This document shows positions 7,880-17,300 of a stretch of DNA of 64,000 nt, piece after piece; positions within the stretch are counted from its first letter, which is position 1; every line of letters starts with the position of its first letter. Source of the DNA: Pseudidiomarina sp. CB1 (GTDB lineage: Bacteria; Pseudomonadota; Gammaproteobacteria; Enterobacterales; Alteromonadaceae). Below the pieces are notes generated by a model. It was given only the letters and a program-made list of their open reading frames with translations. It had not been told where the DNA came from and did not search any database. Made by a program: the position numbers and the translations under genes. The stretch covers positions 1,860,001 through 1,924,000 of the forward strand of contig NZ_JANTPU010000001.1 in assembly GCF_024752025.1 (NCBI RefSeq), read 5' to 3'.

Positions 7880-9545
7880 GTTAGCAAATTACGGTTTTGA
7901 CTATTCCCGCTTCCGGTTCGGCACACGAACCGGTATAGCGGCCTGTTTGGCTTTGCTGCTTGCTTGGGTATTTGGGTTAGAGCATCCACAATGGGCTGCA
8001 ATGACGGTTTGGGGGGTATCACAACCCACCCGTGGTTTACTGTTTGAAAAAGCCGGCTATCGAAGCCTCGGCACACTCATTGGCACCAGCATTGGTATTG
8101 GCATCGTCATGGTTGCCGGAGATGCCGTTTTACTTAAAGGCATCGGCCTGACATTGTGGGTTGTCCTTTGTGTCTACGGTGCCAACTTGCTACACGGACT
8201 TATTTCTTACGGTGCAGTCTTAGCCGGCTACTCGGCATCGATGGTGGTGCTTCTGTCGCGCACGCCGGACGCCCTACTTCCACTTGGCCTTGACCGTCTC
8301 TTCACAGTGTTACTTGGCGTTTTAACCGCCCTGATTGTCGGTTGGTTTTTTACCTACAAACGTGCCGAACAGACCCTCGTGAACAAAGTACGGCGCCAAA
8401 CTGCAGAGACTTTAAGAACGCTTGCCCGCGCGTTTGAGCAAGGCTCGATTGATAAAATCCCGCTACATGACCAAATCACCAACCTTGCTCACCTTGAAAC
8501 GCAGCTCGCTGACCATGGTGCAGGTTCTCCCTCAGCGCATTTGTCGGCCAAGCTGCTCCGGCGGCTGCTCAACGCACAGCTTGGTTTACTGGCGCAACTT
8601 GAAACCAGTTCGGTACAACACCGCGAAGATTTAGCACAAGCCCTACGTGATACGGCGCAAGCCTTTATCGATAATGAAGTGCGACCGATTCGAAAAAGTT
8701 TGCAGGCCACACTAGAACTTATCCAAGGCAGTACGCTACAACTTGAGTTTCAAGAGTTCAGCGAGGCGATTGAAGATCGCATTCAGTTTCGTGAGAGTGG
8801 CTCGACGGCACGTTCACACCATCGTTTCTCTGTGCTGCTGCACCGCGATTGGCGGGGTGCACAACAAGCTGCGTTGCGCACGTTCGCGGTAATGCTATTG
8901 ATCAGTTTTGCATGGTTTTACACCGGTTGGATGCAACTCGCCTATTTATTACTCGGCGCCTCAGTCATGCTCACGTTGTTCTCCACCATGGAGAACCCAG
9001 CCAAGACCATGTACTACGTGTTCCTTGGTCAAGCCGCAGGTGCCAGCGTTGCATTAACGATTCAAGCTTTTATATGGCCCCACATTGACTCGCTGTTGGG
9101 CATGTTGGTGGTATTGATGCCTGTCATCCTCGTCGCCGGTTTGCCGCTGTCGCACAATCGCACTGCGCCCGGTGCCATGGATTTTAACTTAGTGTTTTTA
9201 CTACTCATGCAACCTTCGTTGCACTATCACTTTGAACCTTACACAGCTGTCGGTATTGCCATCGCTGTGGTTGCCGCACCTTTACTCGCCATGGCGAGTT
9301 TTAAGTTAGTCTTTCCGACCAATTTACGCTCTCGTCAACGCCATGTACTCAAAGCTTTGGAGCGCGAGCTCGAAGAACTCGAAGCGCGGCGCCTTACGGC
9401 CCAGCAGTTAAAGCGCTATCGCGCACGTTTCTACCATCGCTTATTTAAGCTCTACCAAATGGCCGACAAACTGGGTTTTAACGACAAACTCACTGCGGCC
9501 CGATACCTGATCCGCGTACAACAACAGTTGAATCAAATGCAATAA
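7860..9545 (+). CDS. FUSC-family membrane exporter
   Basis: Two blocks of hydrophobic helices (about 25-165 and 340-495) separated by a cytoplasmic helical domain, the layout of FUSC/AaeB-type exporters. The sequence near residue 45 (WAAMTVWGVSQPTRG) is the family signature, seen again in weaker form in the second half. At 561 residues it is shorter than AaeB (about 655). AaeB exports aromatic acids; the substrate here is unknown. Its ATG lies within the last codons of the upstream symporter gene (20-base overlap), so the two transporters are translationally linked. Confidence 0.82.
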   Translation: MSQLKTKLANYGFDYSRFRFGTRTGIAACLALLLAWVFGLEHPQWAAMTVWGVSQPTRGLLFEKAGYRSLGTLIGTSIGIGIVMVAGDAVLLKGIGLTLWVVLCVYGANLLHGLISYGAVLAGYSASMVVLLSRTPDALLPLGLDRLFTVLLGVLTALIVGWFFTYKRAEQTLVNKVRRQTAETLRTLARAFEQGSIDKIPLHDQITNLAHLETQLADHGAGSPSAHLSAKLLRRLLNAQLGLLAQLETSSVQHREDLAQALRDTAQAFIDNEVRPIRKSLQATLELIQGSTLQLEFQEFSEAIEDRIQFRESGSTARSHHRFSVLLHRDWRGAQQAALRTFAVMLLISFAWFYTGWMQLAYLLLGASVMLTLFSTMENPAKTMYYVFLGQAAGASVALTIQAFIWPHIDSLLGMLVVLMPVILVAGLPLSHNRTAPGAMDFNLVFLLLMQPSLHYHFEPYTAVGIAIAVVAAPLLAMASFKLVFPTNLRSRQRHVLKALERELEELEARRLTAQQLKRYRARFYHRLFKLYQMADKLGFNDKLTAARYLIRVQQQLNQMQ

Positions 9546-9569
9546 AAAAGCGCGCCCAAAGGCGCGCTT
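9544..9569 (-). terminator. Rho-independent terminator between convergent genes
   Basis: Stem AAGCGCGCC (9548-9556), loop CAAA, stem GGCGCGCTT (9561-9569). On the minus strand the hairpin is followed by six T residues, so it best terminates the OmpA-like gene that ends at 9593. It also sits directly after the FUSC stop, and may act more weakly on the plus strand. Confidence 0.85.
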
Positions 9570-9592
9570 CCACTTTGCTCTCCAATCCTTTG

Positions 9593-10222
9593 CTACGCAC
9601 GATTTGGAACAATGCGCAACTCAACCCGTCGGTTTAGTTGACGACCGCTTGCCGTATCATTTGTAGCTACCGGCTGGCTCTCACCATAGCCAATAATGGT
9701 GATACGACGTGTGTCGACACCATTACGGGCCAAGTGATTACTTACCGACCAAGCACGGCTCTCTGATAATTGCTGATTGTAGTCAGCGCTACCCGTGCTG
9801 TCAGTGTGTCCTTCTACCACCATTGTGGTCTTCTCATATTGTTGTAGTACCCGAGCAACATCCACCAAGATCGGATCGAAGTTCGATGCGATTTGCGAGC
9901 TATCGGTCGCAAAGGTGATATTACTTGGCAATTGTAAGCGAATATTGTCGCCATCACGAATCACCTGAACACCGCTACCCGAAAGCTCTTCGCGAAACTG
10001 TTGTTCTTGCCGATCCATGTAATTACCGATGGCACTTCCTGCCAAGGCGCCTACTGCTGCACCCCAGACGTAGCGACTTTTATCGTGGTCGCCGGTGCCT
10101 TTACCGATCAACGCACCCGCCACTGCACCTATCGCGGCACCTTTTTGGGTGTTTGTCATCGGTGTCTGACAGCCCGCTAAAACCACTGCTGAAGCTACAA
10201 CTACTGGAATCCAAACTTTCAT
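9593..10222 (-). CDS. yiaD: YiaD-like OmpA-family outer-membrane lipoprotein
   Basis: Lipoprotein with lipobox LAGC (Cys at about residue 18), then two glycine-zipper segments (GAAIGAVAGALIG and GAAVGALAGSAIG, about 28-66), then a C-terminal OmpA peptidoglycan-binding domain (about 95-205). That domain contains VEGHTDSTGSADYNQQLSE and the terminal RQLNRRVELRI, with the Asp and Arg that bind diaminopimelate. The 209-residue length and order of parts match YiaD. It probably tethers the outer membrane to the cell wall. Single gene, with its own terminator downstream. Confidence 0.88.
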   Translation of the reverse strand: MKVWIPVVVASAVVLAGCQTPMTNTQKGAAIGAVAGALIGKGTGDHDKSRYVWGAAVGALAGSAIGNYMDRQEQQFREELSGSGVQVIRDGDNIRLQLPSNITFATDSSQIASNFDPILVDVARVLQQYEKTTMVVEGHTDSTGSADYNQQLSESRAWSVSNHLARNGVDTRRITIIGYGESQPVATNDTASGRQLNRRVELRIVPNRA

Positions 10223-10328
10223 AAAGCTACCTCTTTATCTTTACAATGTGTCTTTACAAAGTAGCACAAAGGTAAAAATCTGCGTGGTTGCTTTACATAA
10301 TTTTTAAGGGTCACAAAGCACTTTATCA

Positions 10329-12575
10329 CTAGCGTTTCACGGTAAGCGCTTTACGTACTTTCTCGGCTAATTCCTTTGCATGATAAGGCTTGCTCAACAG
10401 CTGAACACCTTCGTCTAAGCGTCCGTGATGTATGATCGCGTTTTCGGTATAACCTGAGGTGTAGAGCACGCGCATCGAACTATCTATGTCATTGGCTTTT
10501 TCGACCAGCTGCGGGCCATTGAGTGAGCCCGGCATAATAACGTCGGTAAATAACAAGTCGAAACGTTCACCTTGCTGCAAAATACGCAAAGCTGCGTCGC
10601 CATTTTCAGCTGCAGTGACCTGATAACCGAGGCCCTGCAGTTGGCTTACCAAGTTTTGCCGTACCAAATCATTATCTTCAACCACAAGAATTCGCTCATG
10701 ACCGGTATCCAAGAGCGTCGCATCATCGTCGCTGGCTTTAATTTCCGGTTCCGCATCAACACGAGGGAAAAACAATCGAACTGTCGTGCCTTCACCTGGC
10801 TCTGAATAGATCTTAGCGTGACCGCCGGATTGCTTCATAAAGCCGTACACCATACTCAGGCCTAGACCACTCCCTTTACCTACTTCTTTGGTCGTGAAGA
10901 ATGGTTCGAAGGCCTGTTGAACGGCATCAGCGCTCATACCGACACCATTATCCGATACCGCAACAGCAACATAGTCACCTCGAGCCATGTCTGCGCTATC
11001 TTCGTCGAACGACTGGTTGTATAAATCAACAACAATGCGACCACCTTTGGGCATCGCATCGCGGGCATTCAAACACAAATTTAGCAATGCCGACTCCAGC
11101 TGATGGACGTCGACTTGGCACGGCCAAGGCTGTTCAGTAACGGTAAATTCAAGTGCAATCGATTCAGGTAACGTACGCCTTAGTAACGGCTCCATGCCGA
11201 CCACCGTCTCATGGATATTAACCGTGGTCGGCTCCAACGGTTGGCGCCGGGCAAAGGCTAACAAGCGTTGCGTCAATTCGGCGCCGCGCTCGGCTGCGGT
11301 CAAGCTCATTTGCGCCAACGCTTTGAGCTCTGGCTGTTCGCTAAGACGCAGATCGAGCACTTCACTATTGCCAAGTATTACCGTCAATAAATTATTAAAG
11401 TCATGGGCAACGCCGCCGGTAAGCTGACCCACCGCTTCAAGTTTTTGTGCTTGCTGTAATCGCTGTTCGAGTTGCCGCCGTTCGGTAATATTCATCATGC
11501 TACCGACCATGCGGGTTGCTTTACCATGAGCATCGCGAGCGATAAACCCCCGATCCATGACGATTATTGGCTCGCCATTTGCGTGCATGAACCGATATTC
11601 CATCTGCCAACGCGTAGCGTCACTATCAATAGCATCATGAATACTATGTAACACCTCTTCTAGATCGTCGGGGTGAATACGATTGGACCACGACTCCGGA
11701 CCTGACTCTAAGGTCGCTCTATCGTAGCCAAACATGTCTTCAAAACCTTGATTCCACCACACTTTATCGGTTGTGAAGTCCCAGTCCCAAATAGCGTCGT
11801 TAGTAGCTTTTGACATCAAATCAAAGCGCTCTAATGCGATTGTCACTTCTTTTTCGACTTCCTTAAGATGATGAATGTCGATCGACGAGCCCAGCCAACG
11901 CACACAATTACCTGCTTCATCGTACTCGGGAACGGCTTCGGTCAAATGCCAACGATAACGTCCATCGAAGCGACGCATACGGAATTCAACTTCGTATTTG
12001 TGCAGGTTTTGTACCGCAGCTGACCAGACTTCAATAGCATGCTCGTGATCTTCTGGGTGCACTACACTAAGCCAGTCTGGAATTATTTCTCCCTTGGGCT
12101 TACCCGCATAAGCGGCTAATTTATCACCCACAAAGTTGACTTCGCCTTGCGGCGTGGCGGTCCAAATCTGAATCGGTAAACTTTCGACAAAATAAGCAAA
12201 ATCTTGCTGTCTTTTTAAGCGCATGTAGTAGTGGGTGTAGATAATGTACAGCGCTATTATCGCAACGATCGCACCTAGGCGATTGCCCACCACGAATAAT
12301 TCAGAGAATCCTATTGGCGGCGGTGGCGAAATAAGATAACCCAATACGATTAATAAACACGATGCCCAAGCAACGCCGCGAGCAAACTTGTGTGAAGCCG
12401 CAAACAAACAGAACAACACAATGGGCAAATGCAAAAAGCCATGGGCGAAACCTAACTGAGTTTGCGCCTCAAGCAAAAATACGAATAGCATCGCCAGTAG
12501 AACAATGGCCTTGCTCCACCATGGTTGCTCGAATGATGGCGGCACGGGTTGCTGGTTCTTTTCAATATCGGGCAT
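10329..12575 (-). CDS. Hybrid sensor histidine kinase (TM-PAS-PAS-HisKA-HATPase-REC)
   Basis: 748 residues. About four hydrophobic helices lie at 21-115, PAS/PAC domains at about 125-240 and 245-370, and HisKA with HDFNN (phosphorylatable H391) follows. HATPase_c carries the N box (NLCLNARDAM), G1 DNGVGM (542-547) and G2 GKGSGLGLSM. The C-terminal receiver at about 628-745 has acceptor D678 in LLFTDVIMPG. The HDFNN class usually passes phosphate within a hybrid protein to a separate partner; no response regulator lies nearby. It starts 18 bases after the PQQ-type dehydrogenase stop on the same strand, so it is probably the last gene of that operon. The signal is unknown. Confidence 0.9.
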   Translation of the reverse strand: MPDIEKNQQPVPPSFEQPWWSKAIVLLAMLFVFLLEAQTQLGFAHGFLHLPIVLFCLFAASHKFARGVAWASCLLIVLGYLISPPPPIGFSELFVVGNRLGAIVAIIALYIIYTHYYMRLKRQQDFAYFVESLPIQIWTATPQGEVNFVGDKLAAYAGKPKGEIIPDWLSVVHPEDHEHAIEVWSAAVQNLHKYEVEFRMRRFDGRYRWHLTEAVPEYDEAGNCVRWLGSSIDIHHLKEVEKEVTIALERFDLMSKATNDAIWDWDFTTDKVWWNQGFEDMFGYDRATLESGPESWSNRIHPDDLEEVLHSIHDAIDSDATRWQMEYRFMHANGEPIIVMDRGFIARDAHGKATRMVGSMMNITERRQLEQRLQQAQKLEAVGQLTGGVAHDFNNLLTVILGNSEVLDLRLSEQPELKALAQMSLTAAERGAELTQRLLAFARRQPLEPTTVNIHETVVGMEPLLRRTLPESIALEFTVTEQPWPCQVDVHQLESALLNLCLNARDAMPKGGRIVVDLYNQSFDEDSADMARGDYVAVAVSDNGVGMSADAVQQAFEPFFTTKEVGKGSGLGLSMVYGFMKQSGGHAKIYSEPGEGTTVRLFFPRVDAEPEIKASDDDATLLDTGHERILVVEDNDLVRQNLVSQLQGLGYQVTAAENGDAALRILQQGERFDLLFTDVIMPGSLNGPQLVEKANDIDSSMRVLYTSGYTENAIIHHGRLDEGVQLLSKPYHAKELAEKVRKALTVKR

Positions 12576-12593
12576 AGCCCACTCCTTAGCGAG

Positions 12594-13712
12594 TTAGCTT
12601 CCCTTCGGGGTCAGCCTAAGTAATTGTCCATTTTCAGCGTCAGTGGCAAGCCATATAGCGCCATCTCGAGCCACTGCAACGGCTCGTAACCGACTGTTGT
12701 TAACGAAAGCATGCTCACTCATCACTTGCCACAGCCCGTCGACTAAACGCAGCCGTTGTAATCTTTTCCCAGCCAAATGCGTCACCAACAAATCGCCTTG
12801 CCAATCGGCAAATAACTGACCAGCATAAAGCGCCATATCTGAGGGCGCTAGCGAGGGGGTCCATTGGTGCAGAGGAGGGGCCACACCGGGTAATTCTTGG
12901 TATGGAGTCACCATCGCACCCGTGTAATCAACACCATAACTGGCGATCGGCCAACCATAGTTCTTGCCAGCTTGCAGTTGATTAATTTCATCACCGCCTT
13001 TCGGTCCATGCTCATGTTGCCAAATGGTCTTACGTTGGGCGTCATACACGATACCTTGGCTATTACGATGTCCATAGCTAAAGATAAAACCGTCGGCCTT
13101 CGTTGGAAACGGCCCATCCGAAGCTGCACTGCCATCGCGCTGTAAACGAACCACTTTACCAAGGTGATTCGCTAAGTTTTGCGCTTGTTCGCGATAGTCA
13201 AAGCCATCACCCAAGGTCAGCAGCAAGGTGTCATCAGGCAACCAAGCCATACGACCACCATAATGCGCAGCACCTTTACGCAACGGTTGTGCGACGAAAA
13301 TCTGCTGCACTTCTGACGTAGTGTACGGTGGGTTTAACGACAGCTTGGCCCGAGCTAGGCAGGTTGTATTGGCGCTAATAGAACCACAGGAATAACTCAC
13401 ATAGAACTCGCGGGTCTGCACAAAATTCGGCGCTAAACTCACGTCAAACAGACCACTTTGGCCAGCGACAAAGAGCTCTGGCAACTGCAAGGGTATCGCA
13501 TTGACTGAGCCATCGTCAGCGACGTGTATTAAGCGCCCGCCACGTTCGGTTACCAACCAACCAGCGCGTTGTTCGGGTAATTCTTGTAGTGACCAAGGAA
13601 AGCTTAGGCCATCAGTGACAACCTCGACCTGGAACGCCTCGTTATCCGCCGCTTGGCAAATACCAACATTCGCAAACGTTATGACAAGGACTAAAAAAAA
13701 GCTTTTTATCAT
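12594..13712 (-). CDS. PQQ-dependent aldose sugar dehydrogenase, paralogue 1
   Basis: Periplasmic beta-propeller enzyme of the soluble glucose/aldose dehydrogenase family (E. coli YliI/Asd relatives), which oxidises aldoses with pyrroloquinoline quinone. It has 372 residues with a signal peptide ending near CQA. Family motifs include SYGHRNSQGIVYD and HEHGPKGGDEINQL followed by GKNYGWP, which hold PQQ and active-site residues. Its start overlaps the stop of the upstream membrane-protein gene by 4 bases. A second copy lies at 62702-63853. Substrate preference cannot be read from sequence. Confidence 0.88.
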   Translation of the reverse strand: MIKSFFLVLVITFANVGICQAADNEAFQVEVVTDGLSFPWSLQELPEQRAGWLVTERGGRLIHVADDGSVNAIPLQLPELFVAGQSGLFDVSLAPNFVQTREFYVSYSCGSISANTTCLARAKLSLNPPYTTSEVQQIFVAQPLRKGAAHYGGRMAWLPDDTLLLTLGDGFDYREQAQNLANHLGKVVRLQRDGSAASDGPFPTKADGFIFSYGHRNSQGIVYDAQRKTIWQHEHGPKGGDEINQLQAGKNYGWPIASYGVDYTGAMVTPYQELPGVAPPLHQWTPSLAPSDMALYAGQLFADWQGDLLVTHLAGKRLQRLRLVDGLWQVMSEHAFVNNSRLRAVAVARDGAIWLATDAENGQLLRLTPKGS

Positions 13713-14167
13713 GCTAAAGGCTCCACAAGTTCACGTGGCAGAGGATGCCATAATCGATCAAAAATCCACCCCGCGAAAGCCCCGCTCAATGCCATAGCCC
13801 CGAGTCCAGCCCAACTACGTGTCGCCGCTATCAAGGTTGGCATAGGTGCAAGATAGTTAACTACGGCAAAGCAGCACAATAACCCGAAGAAGCCAGCACT
13901 AATGAACCACCAACGCTCGGGCCCACCTAATTTACGACTGCAAAGCGCTGCAATCGGTAACGCAACAAGTAAAACTATCGCTAAAATTGCAGCTAAAATT
14001 GGCGAAAAATTAAGAAGATCATGAATTATCGTTGAAATTCGAGTATCTAAAGAAATCGGAACTGAAAGTTCGATAAGTGCTGCGAGATTAAACTGGGTCT
14101 GGATGACGCTACCGACAATAGCACCGGCAACCACGGCGATAACAAAAGCAATTAAGGTCCTTAGCAT
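13709..14167 (-). CDS. Hypothetical polytopic membrane protein
   Basis: I do not recognise the family. The 152 residues hold about four hydrophobic helices (roughly 5-25, 55-75, 87-107 and 118-138), with a short polar stretch at 32-50 that is probably periplasmic. It lies between the DUF6702-type gene (15 bases upstream) and the PQQ-type dehydrogenase (4-base overlap), so it belongs to the same transcript. No catalytic motif is visible. Confidence 0.7.
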   Translation of the reverse strand: MLRTLIAFVIAVVAGAIVGSVIQTQFNLAALIELSVPISLDTRISTIIHDLLNFSPILAAILAIVLLVALPIAALCSRKLGGPERWWFISAGFFGLLCCFAVVNYLAPMPTLIAATRSWAGLGAMALSGAFAGWIFDRLWHPLPRELVEPLA

Positions 14168-14182
14168 GGCACCTCCTCGGTG

Positions 14183-14698
14183 CTAATCATCTGCGGCATC
14201 GTCACTAAACGAAACCGTTAGCCATTCGTCTTTTGCAGTGAATTGTAGACTCTTAATCGCACCCTTGCCTTCTATATTAACTAAGTTTTGCTGTTCAGCC
14301 CAAAGTTCTTGTAACGCTTTTTGCCGCACCGCCAGTCCTTGCAAATCTGCAGGAATTGCGGTTTCTTGATATACCCAAAAGTCACGACCATCGACCTGAT
14401 ACCCGACCGGCTCAAGGGTGATCGGTTGTCCCGTTAAAGAAGCAAGATGAAAAGACTCAAGTGCATAAGCAGCAAATAACGCACGCGTTTCTTCATCGGT
14501 ATGAATATCGGCTTGCTTCTTATTAAATAACTCCCTCATTGCATGCTCTGCATCGTGCAACACAAAGCGATGCATCACTTCAATGTTGCCCGTACGCTGA
14601 TTGAACAAAATAGTAGTGACGGCCGATTTGAGTTGGTGGGCAGTAGCACTGCCCACCAACATCAACATTACCATCAAGAAAAATGCACAGCGCATCAT
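14183..14698 (-). CDS. DUF6702-type secreted protein linked to M1 peptidase
   Basis: 171 residues with a signal peptide (hydrophobic FFLMVMLMLVG, cleavage after ATA, mature start HQLKSAVTTI). The pattern HQLKSAVTTILFNQRTGNIE followed by HRFVLHDAEHAM fits the small DUF6702 proteins often found beside M1-like metallopeptidases. It overlaps the end of the peptidase gene by 4 bases (ATGA), so translation is coupled and a shared periplasmic role is likely. Function is unknown. Confidence 0.7.
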   Translation of the reverse strand: MMRCAFFLMVMLMLVGSATAHQLKSAVTTILFNQRTGNIEVMHRFVLHDAEHAMRELFNKKQADIHTDEETRALFAAYALESFHLASLTGQPITLEPVGYQVDGRDFWVYQETAIPADLQGLAVRQKALQELWAEQQNLVNIEGKGAIKSLQFTAKDEWLTVSFSDDAADD

Positions 14699-17142
14699 TC
14701 GTCGTTATCGCTCTCGTCAGCTTTGAGTTTTGATTTCGCTTCTTGCATCAAGTCACGGCTAATGTGGTCAGTGCCACGCTCTGACTTGAACGCTTCAATC
14801 CGAGACTCAATAATCTTCCGCGGATAGAAGTTATTCTCGATGTTCACGTCTGCGGTCTCCCAATTCGGATCAACAGCAAAGCTCACGACTTCTTTATCCG
14901 TCACAATGAGTTTGCTGACATTCTTCGCATTGCGACGCCAAATTTCTGCGGGAATACGATAGTTTTCGGTAGTTCCATCAGCATAGGTCATCTGCAACAA
15001 AATCGGCATCACCAAACCACCAACATTCGAAAAGTCGAGAACGTAATAGTTTTGGTCTTCCGCAATCGCGCGATCAAACACCCGACGCTCCCATGGCTCG
15101 AGCTTCTCAAGGAATTTCTGATACGCATTACGCTGCTTGTTCGTCACCGTGAAGCGATCGTTTTCGTCGTAGAAATCACGCACATCAGAATTGAGTTCAA
15201 CCCACGTTTTACGTCCTTCAGCTTCGTTACGCTGAACAAAAAATGAAACTGGTTTATCGGCTTCTTCTTGCCGACGACGCTGCCAATCGATATCAGGATC
15301 TTTCGTATCTAAACGCAATTTGTAAACACGATCGAGGCTGATGTCGACATGATCGGTGCTATAGAACCACCCGCGCCAGAACCAATCAAGATCAACTCCC
15401 GACGCTTCTTCCATGGTGCGGAAGAAATCTGCTGGGGTTGGACGCTTAAACATCCAGCGTTGCGCATATTCACGGAAAGCAAAATCAAACAGCTCACGCC
15501 CGAGAATCACTTCGCGCAAAATATTCAATGCGGCCGCTGGTTTGGTGTAAGCATTGGGCCCTAAACGTAATACGCTATCTGATTGCGTCATGATCGGTAC
15601 CTGTACCGACGACTTCATATAATCAATAATGCCACGCGGTTCAACACCCCATGGAATTTGCGGATCCCATTCACGACCAGCAACGCCGTCTAAAAAGCTG
15701 TTTAGTCCTTCATCCATCCAGGTCCACTGGCGTTCGTCAGAATTCACGATCATCGGAAAGTAGATATGGCCAATTTCATGAATCACCACGCCAATCAAGA
15801 AGCGTTTTTCGGCCAATGAATAAGTTCGGCTACCGTCGTCTTGTAACTCGGTACGCGGACCGTTAAAAGTAATCATTGGGTATTCCATACCACCTACAGG
15901 ACCGTTCACCGATTGCGCCGTAGGGTACGGATAGTCAAACGAAAAACGACTGTAAACTTCCATGGTGTGAATCACCGATTCAGTGGAATACTTCTTCCAC
16001 AAGTCACCGCCTTCTTTCGGGTAAAAAGACATCGCCATGACTTCTGGTTGTACATCACCGCCCTGTTGATAGCCTTTTGCATCCCACATAAATTTACGCG
16101 ATGAAGCCCACGCAAAGTCACGCACGTTCTCTGCTTTAAAGCGCCATACTTTACGTTCGTCTGTCCCCGCTTTTTCGTTCTCTAAAGCCTCTTCTGCGGT
16201 GACTACAAAAACTGGACGCTTCGACGTACGGGCTTCTTCTAAGCGCTCGCGCTGTGTGGTGGTAAGCACTTGCTCCGGATTTTGCAACACGCCACTCGCT
16301 GAAACAATGTGATCGGCGGGTACATCAATAGCGACATTAAATTCGCCGAATTCCATGGTGAACTCACCTCGGCCTAAAAATTCTTTATTGGTCCACGCTT
16401 CGTAATCCGTAAATGCCGCAACACGCGGGTACCATTGCGCTAGCAAAAAGATGTCATTGCCACCGTCACGTGCGTCATCAGGAAAATGTTCGTAACCCGA
16501 ACGCGCACCAACGGCATCTTCTTCAACAATGTTAAAACCAAAATCAATCGCTAGTTCAGTTTGCTCGCCAGGTGCCAATGGTTCAGCTAAATCGACACGC
16601 ATATTGGTGCCAACAATAGTAAAACTTAACGCTTCATCACTCGCCGTAGCAACTTTATCAATGGCAAAACCGAGCTCGTTATCGGTCATAAACTGCTGAC
16701 GTCTTAATTGACCTAACGAAAGCCGTGCAGGTTTATCAATCCCGTCTAGATCGGTATCGGGATGGCTACCAAAGGTTGCACTGCGCTCGGCACGTGAATC
16801 ATCACGGAAGATATTCTGATCCAGTTGAATCCACACATACTTTAGTGTGTAAGGTGAATTATTGTGATAGGTGATGGTTTCGGAAGCATCAAGTCGACGT
16901 TTTTTCTCGTCTAAACGCACGTTGATGTCATAGTCGGCGCGCTGTTGCCAATAGCTTTCGCCTGGCTCGCCAGCCGCACTCCGATAAACATTGGGAGTGG
17001 GTAACACTTCATCTAACTGGCGAAATTTATCTTCAAAATCGCCTTTTGTCTGCTTAATTGCTGATGCTGACACATCACCAATCGAACCAAAACCTGCCAC
17101 GGTTAGCGCCGCAAAGGCTAACCAGAAACTTGAACGATGCAT
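14695..17142 (-). CDS. M1-family metallopeptidase, secreted
   Basis: 815 residues with an N-terminal signal peptide (about 1-27). The zinc site is complete: HEIGH at 455-459 and the third ligand Glu478 in WMDEGLN, i.e. HEXXH-18-E. The substrate-amine recognition motif is GGMEYP (about 418-423), replacing the classical GAMEN. The N-terminal beta-rich domain and the C-terminal beta domain match other gluzincin aminopeptidases of this periplasmic subtype. It heads a probable five-gene minus-strand operon ending with the hybrid kinase. Likely an aminopeptidase; the substrate is unknown. Confidence 0.9.
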   Translation of the reverse strand: MHRSSFWLAFAALTVAGFGSIGDVSASAIKQTKGDFEDKFRQLDEVLPTPNVYRSAAGEPGESYWQQRADYDINVRLDEKKRRLDASETITYHNNSPYTLKYVWIQLDQNIFRDDSRAERSATFGSHPDTDLDGIDKPARLSLGQLRRQQFMTDNELGFAIDKVATASDEALSFTIVGTNMRVDLAEPLAPGEQTELAIDFGFNIVEEDAVGARSGYEHFPDDARDGGNDIFLLAQWYPRVAAFTDYEAWTNKEFLGRGEFTMEFGEFNVAIDVPADHIVSASGVLQNPEQVLTTTQRERLEEARTSKRPVFVVTAEEALENEKAGTDERKVWRFKAENVRDFAWASSRKFMWDAKGYQQGGDVQPEVMAMSFYPKEGGDLWKKYSTESVIHTMEVYSRFSFDYPYPTAQSVNGPVGGMEYPMITFNGPRTELQDDGSRTYSLAEKRFLIGVVIHEIGHIYFPMIVNSDERQWTWMDEGLNSFLDGVAGREWDPQIPWGVEPRGIIDYMKSSVQVPIMTQSDSVLRLGPNAYTKPAAALNILREVILGRELFDFAFREYAQRWMFKRPTPADFFRTMEEASGVDLDWFWRGWFYSTDHVDISLDRVYKLRLDTKDPDIDWQRRRQEEADKPVSFFVQRNEAEGRKTWVELNSDVRDFYDENDRFTVTNKQRNAYQKFLEKLEPWERRVFDRAIAEDQNYYVLDFSNVGGLVMPILLQMTYADGTTENYRIPAEIWRRNAKNVSKLIVTDKEVVSFAVDPNWETADVNIENNFYPRKIIESRIEAFKSERGTDHISRDLMQEAKSKLKADESDNDE

Positions 17143-17300
17143 GGGAGCTCTCTTTTTTCGAAGTATTTTAAAATCACTCGCTTAAAGTACCAAACCGAGC
17201 TTGTTCAAACCATTGCGTTGGTCGTAAAAAGTTTCCTTTTATCGCTAAATGTGCTTTACATAAAGTTAGTTAAATAAAAGTAAGTAGATGGATCTCCACT

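Noticed and set aside
13725-13745. AAGTTCACGTGGCAGA as a parS site
   Set aside because: Only one half resembles parS, and one base is missing from the left arm spacing.
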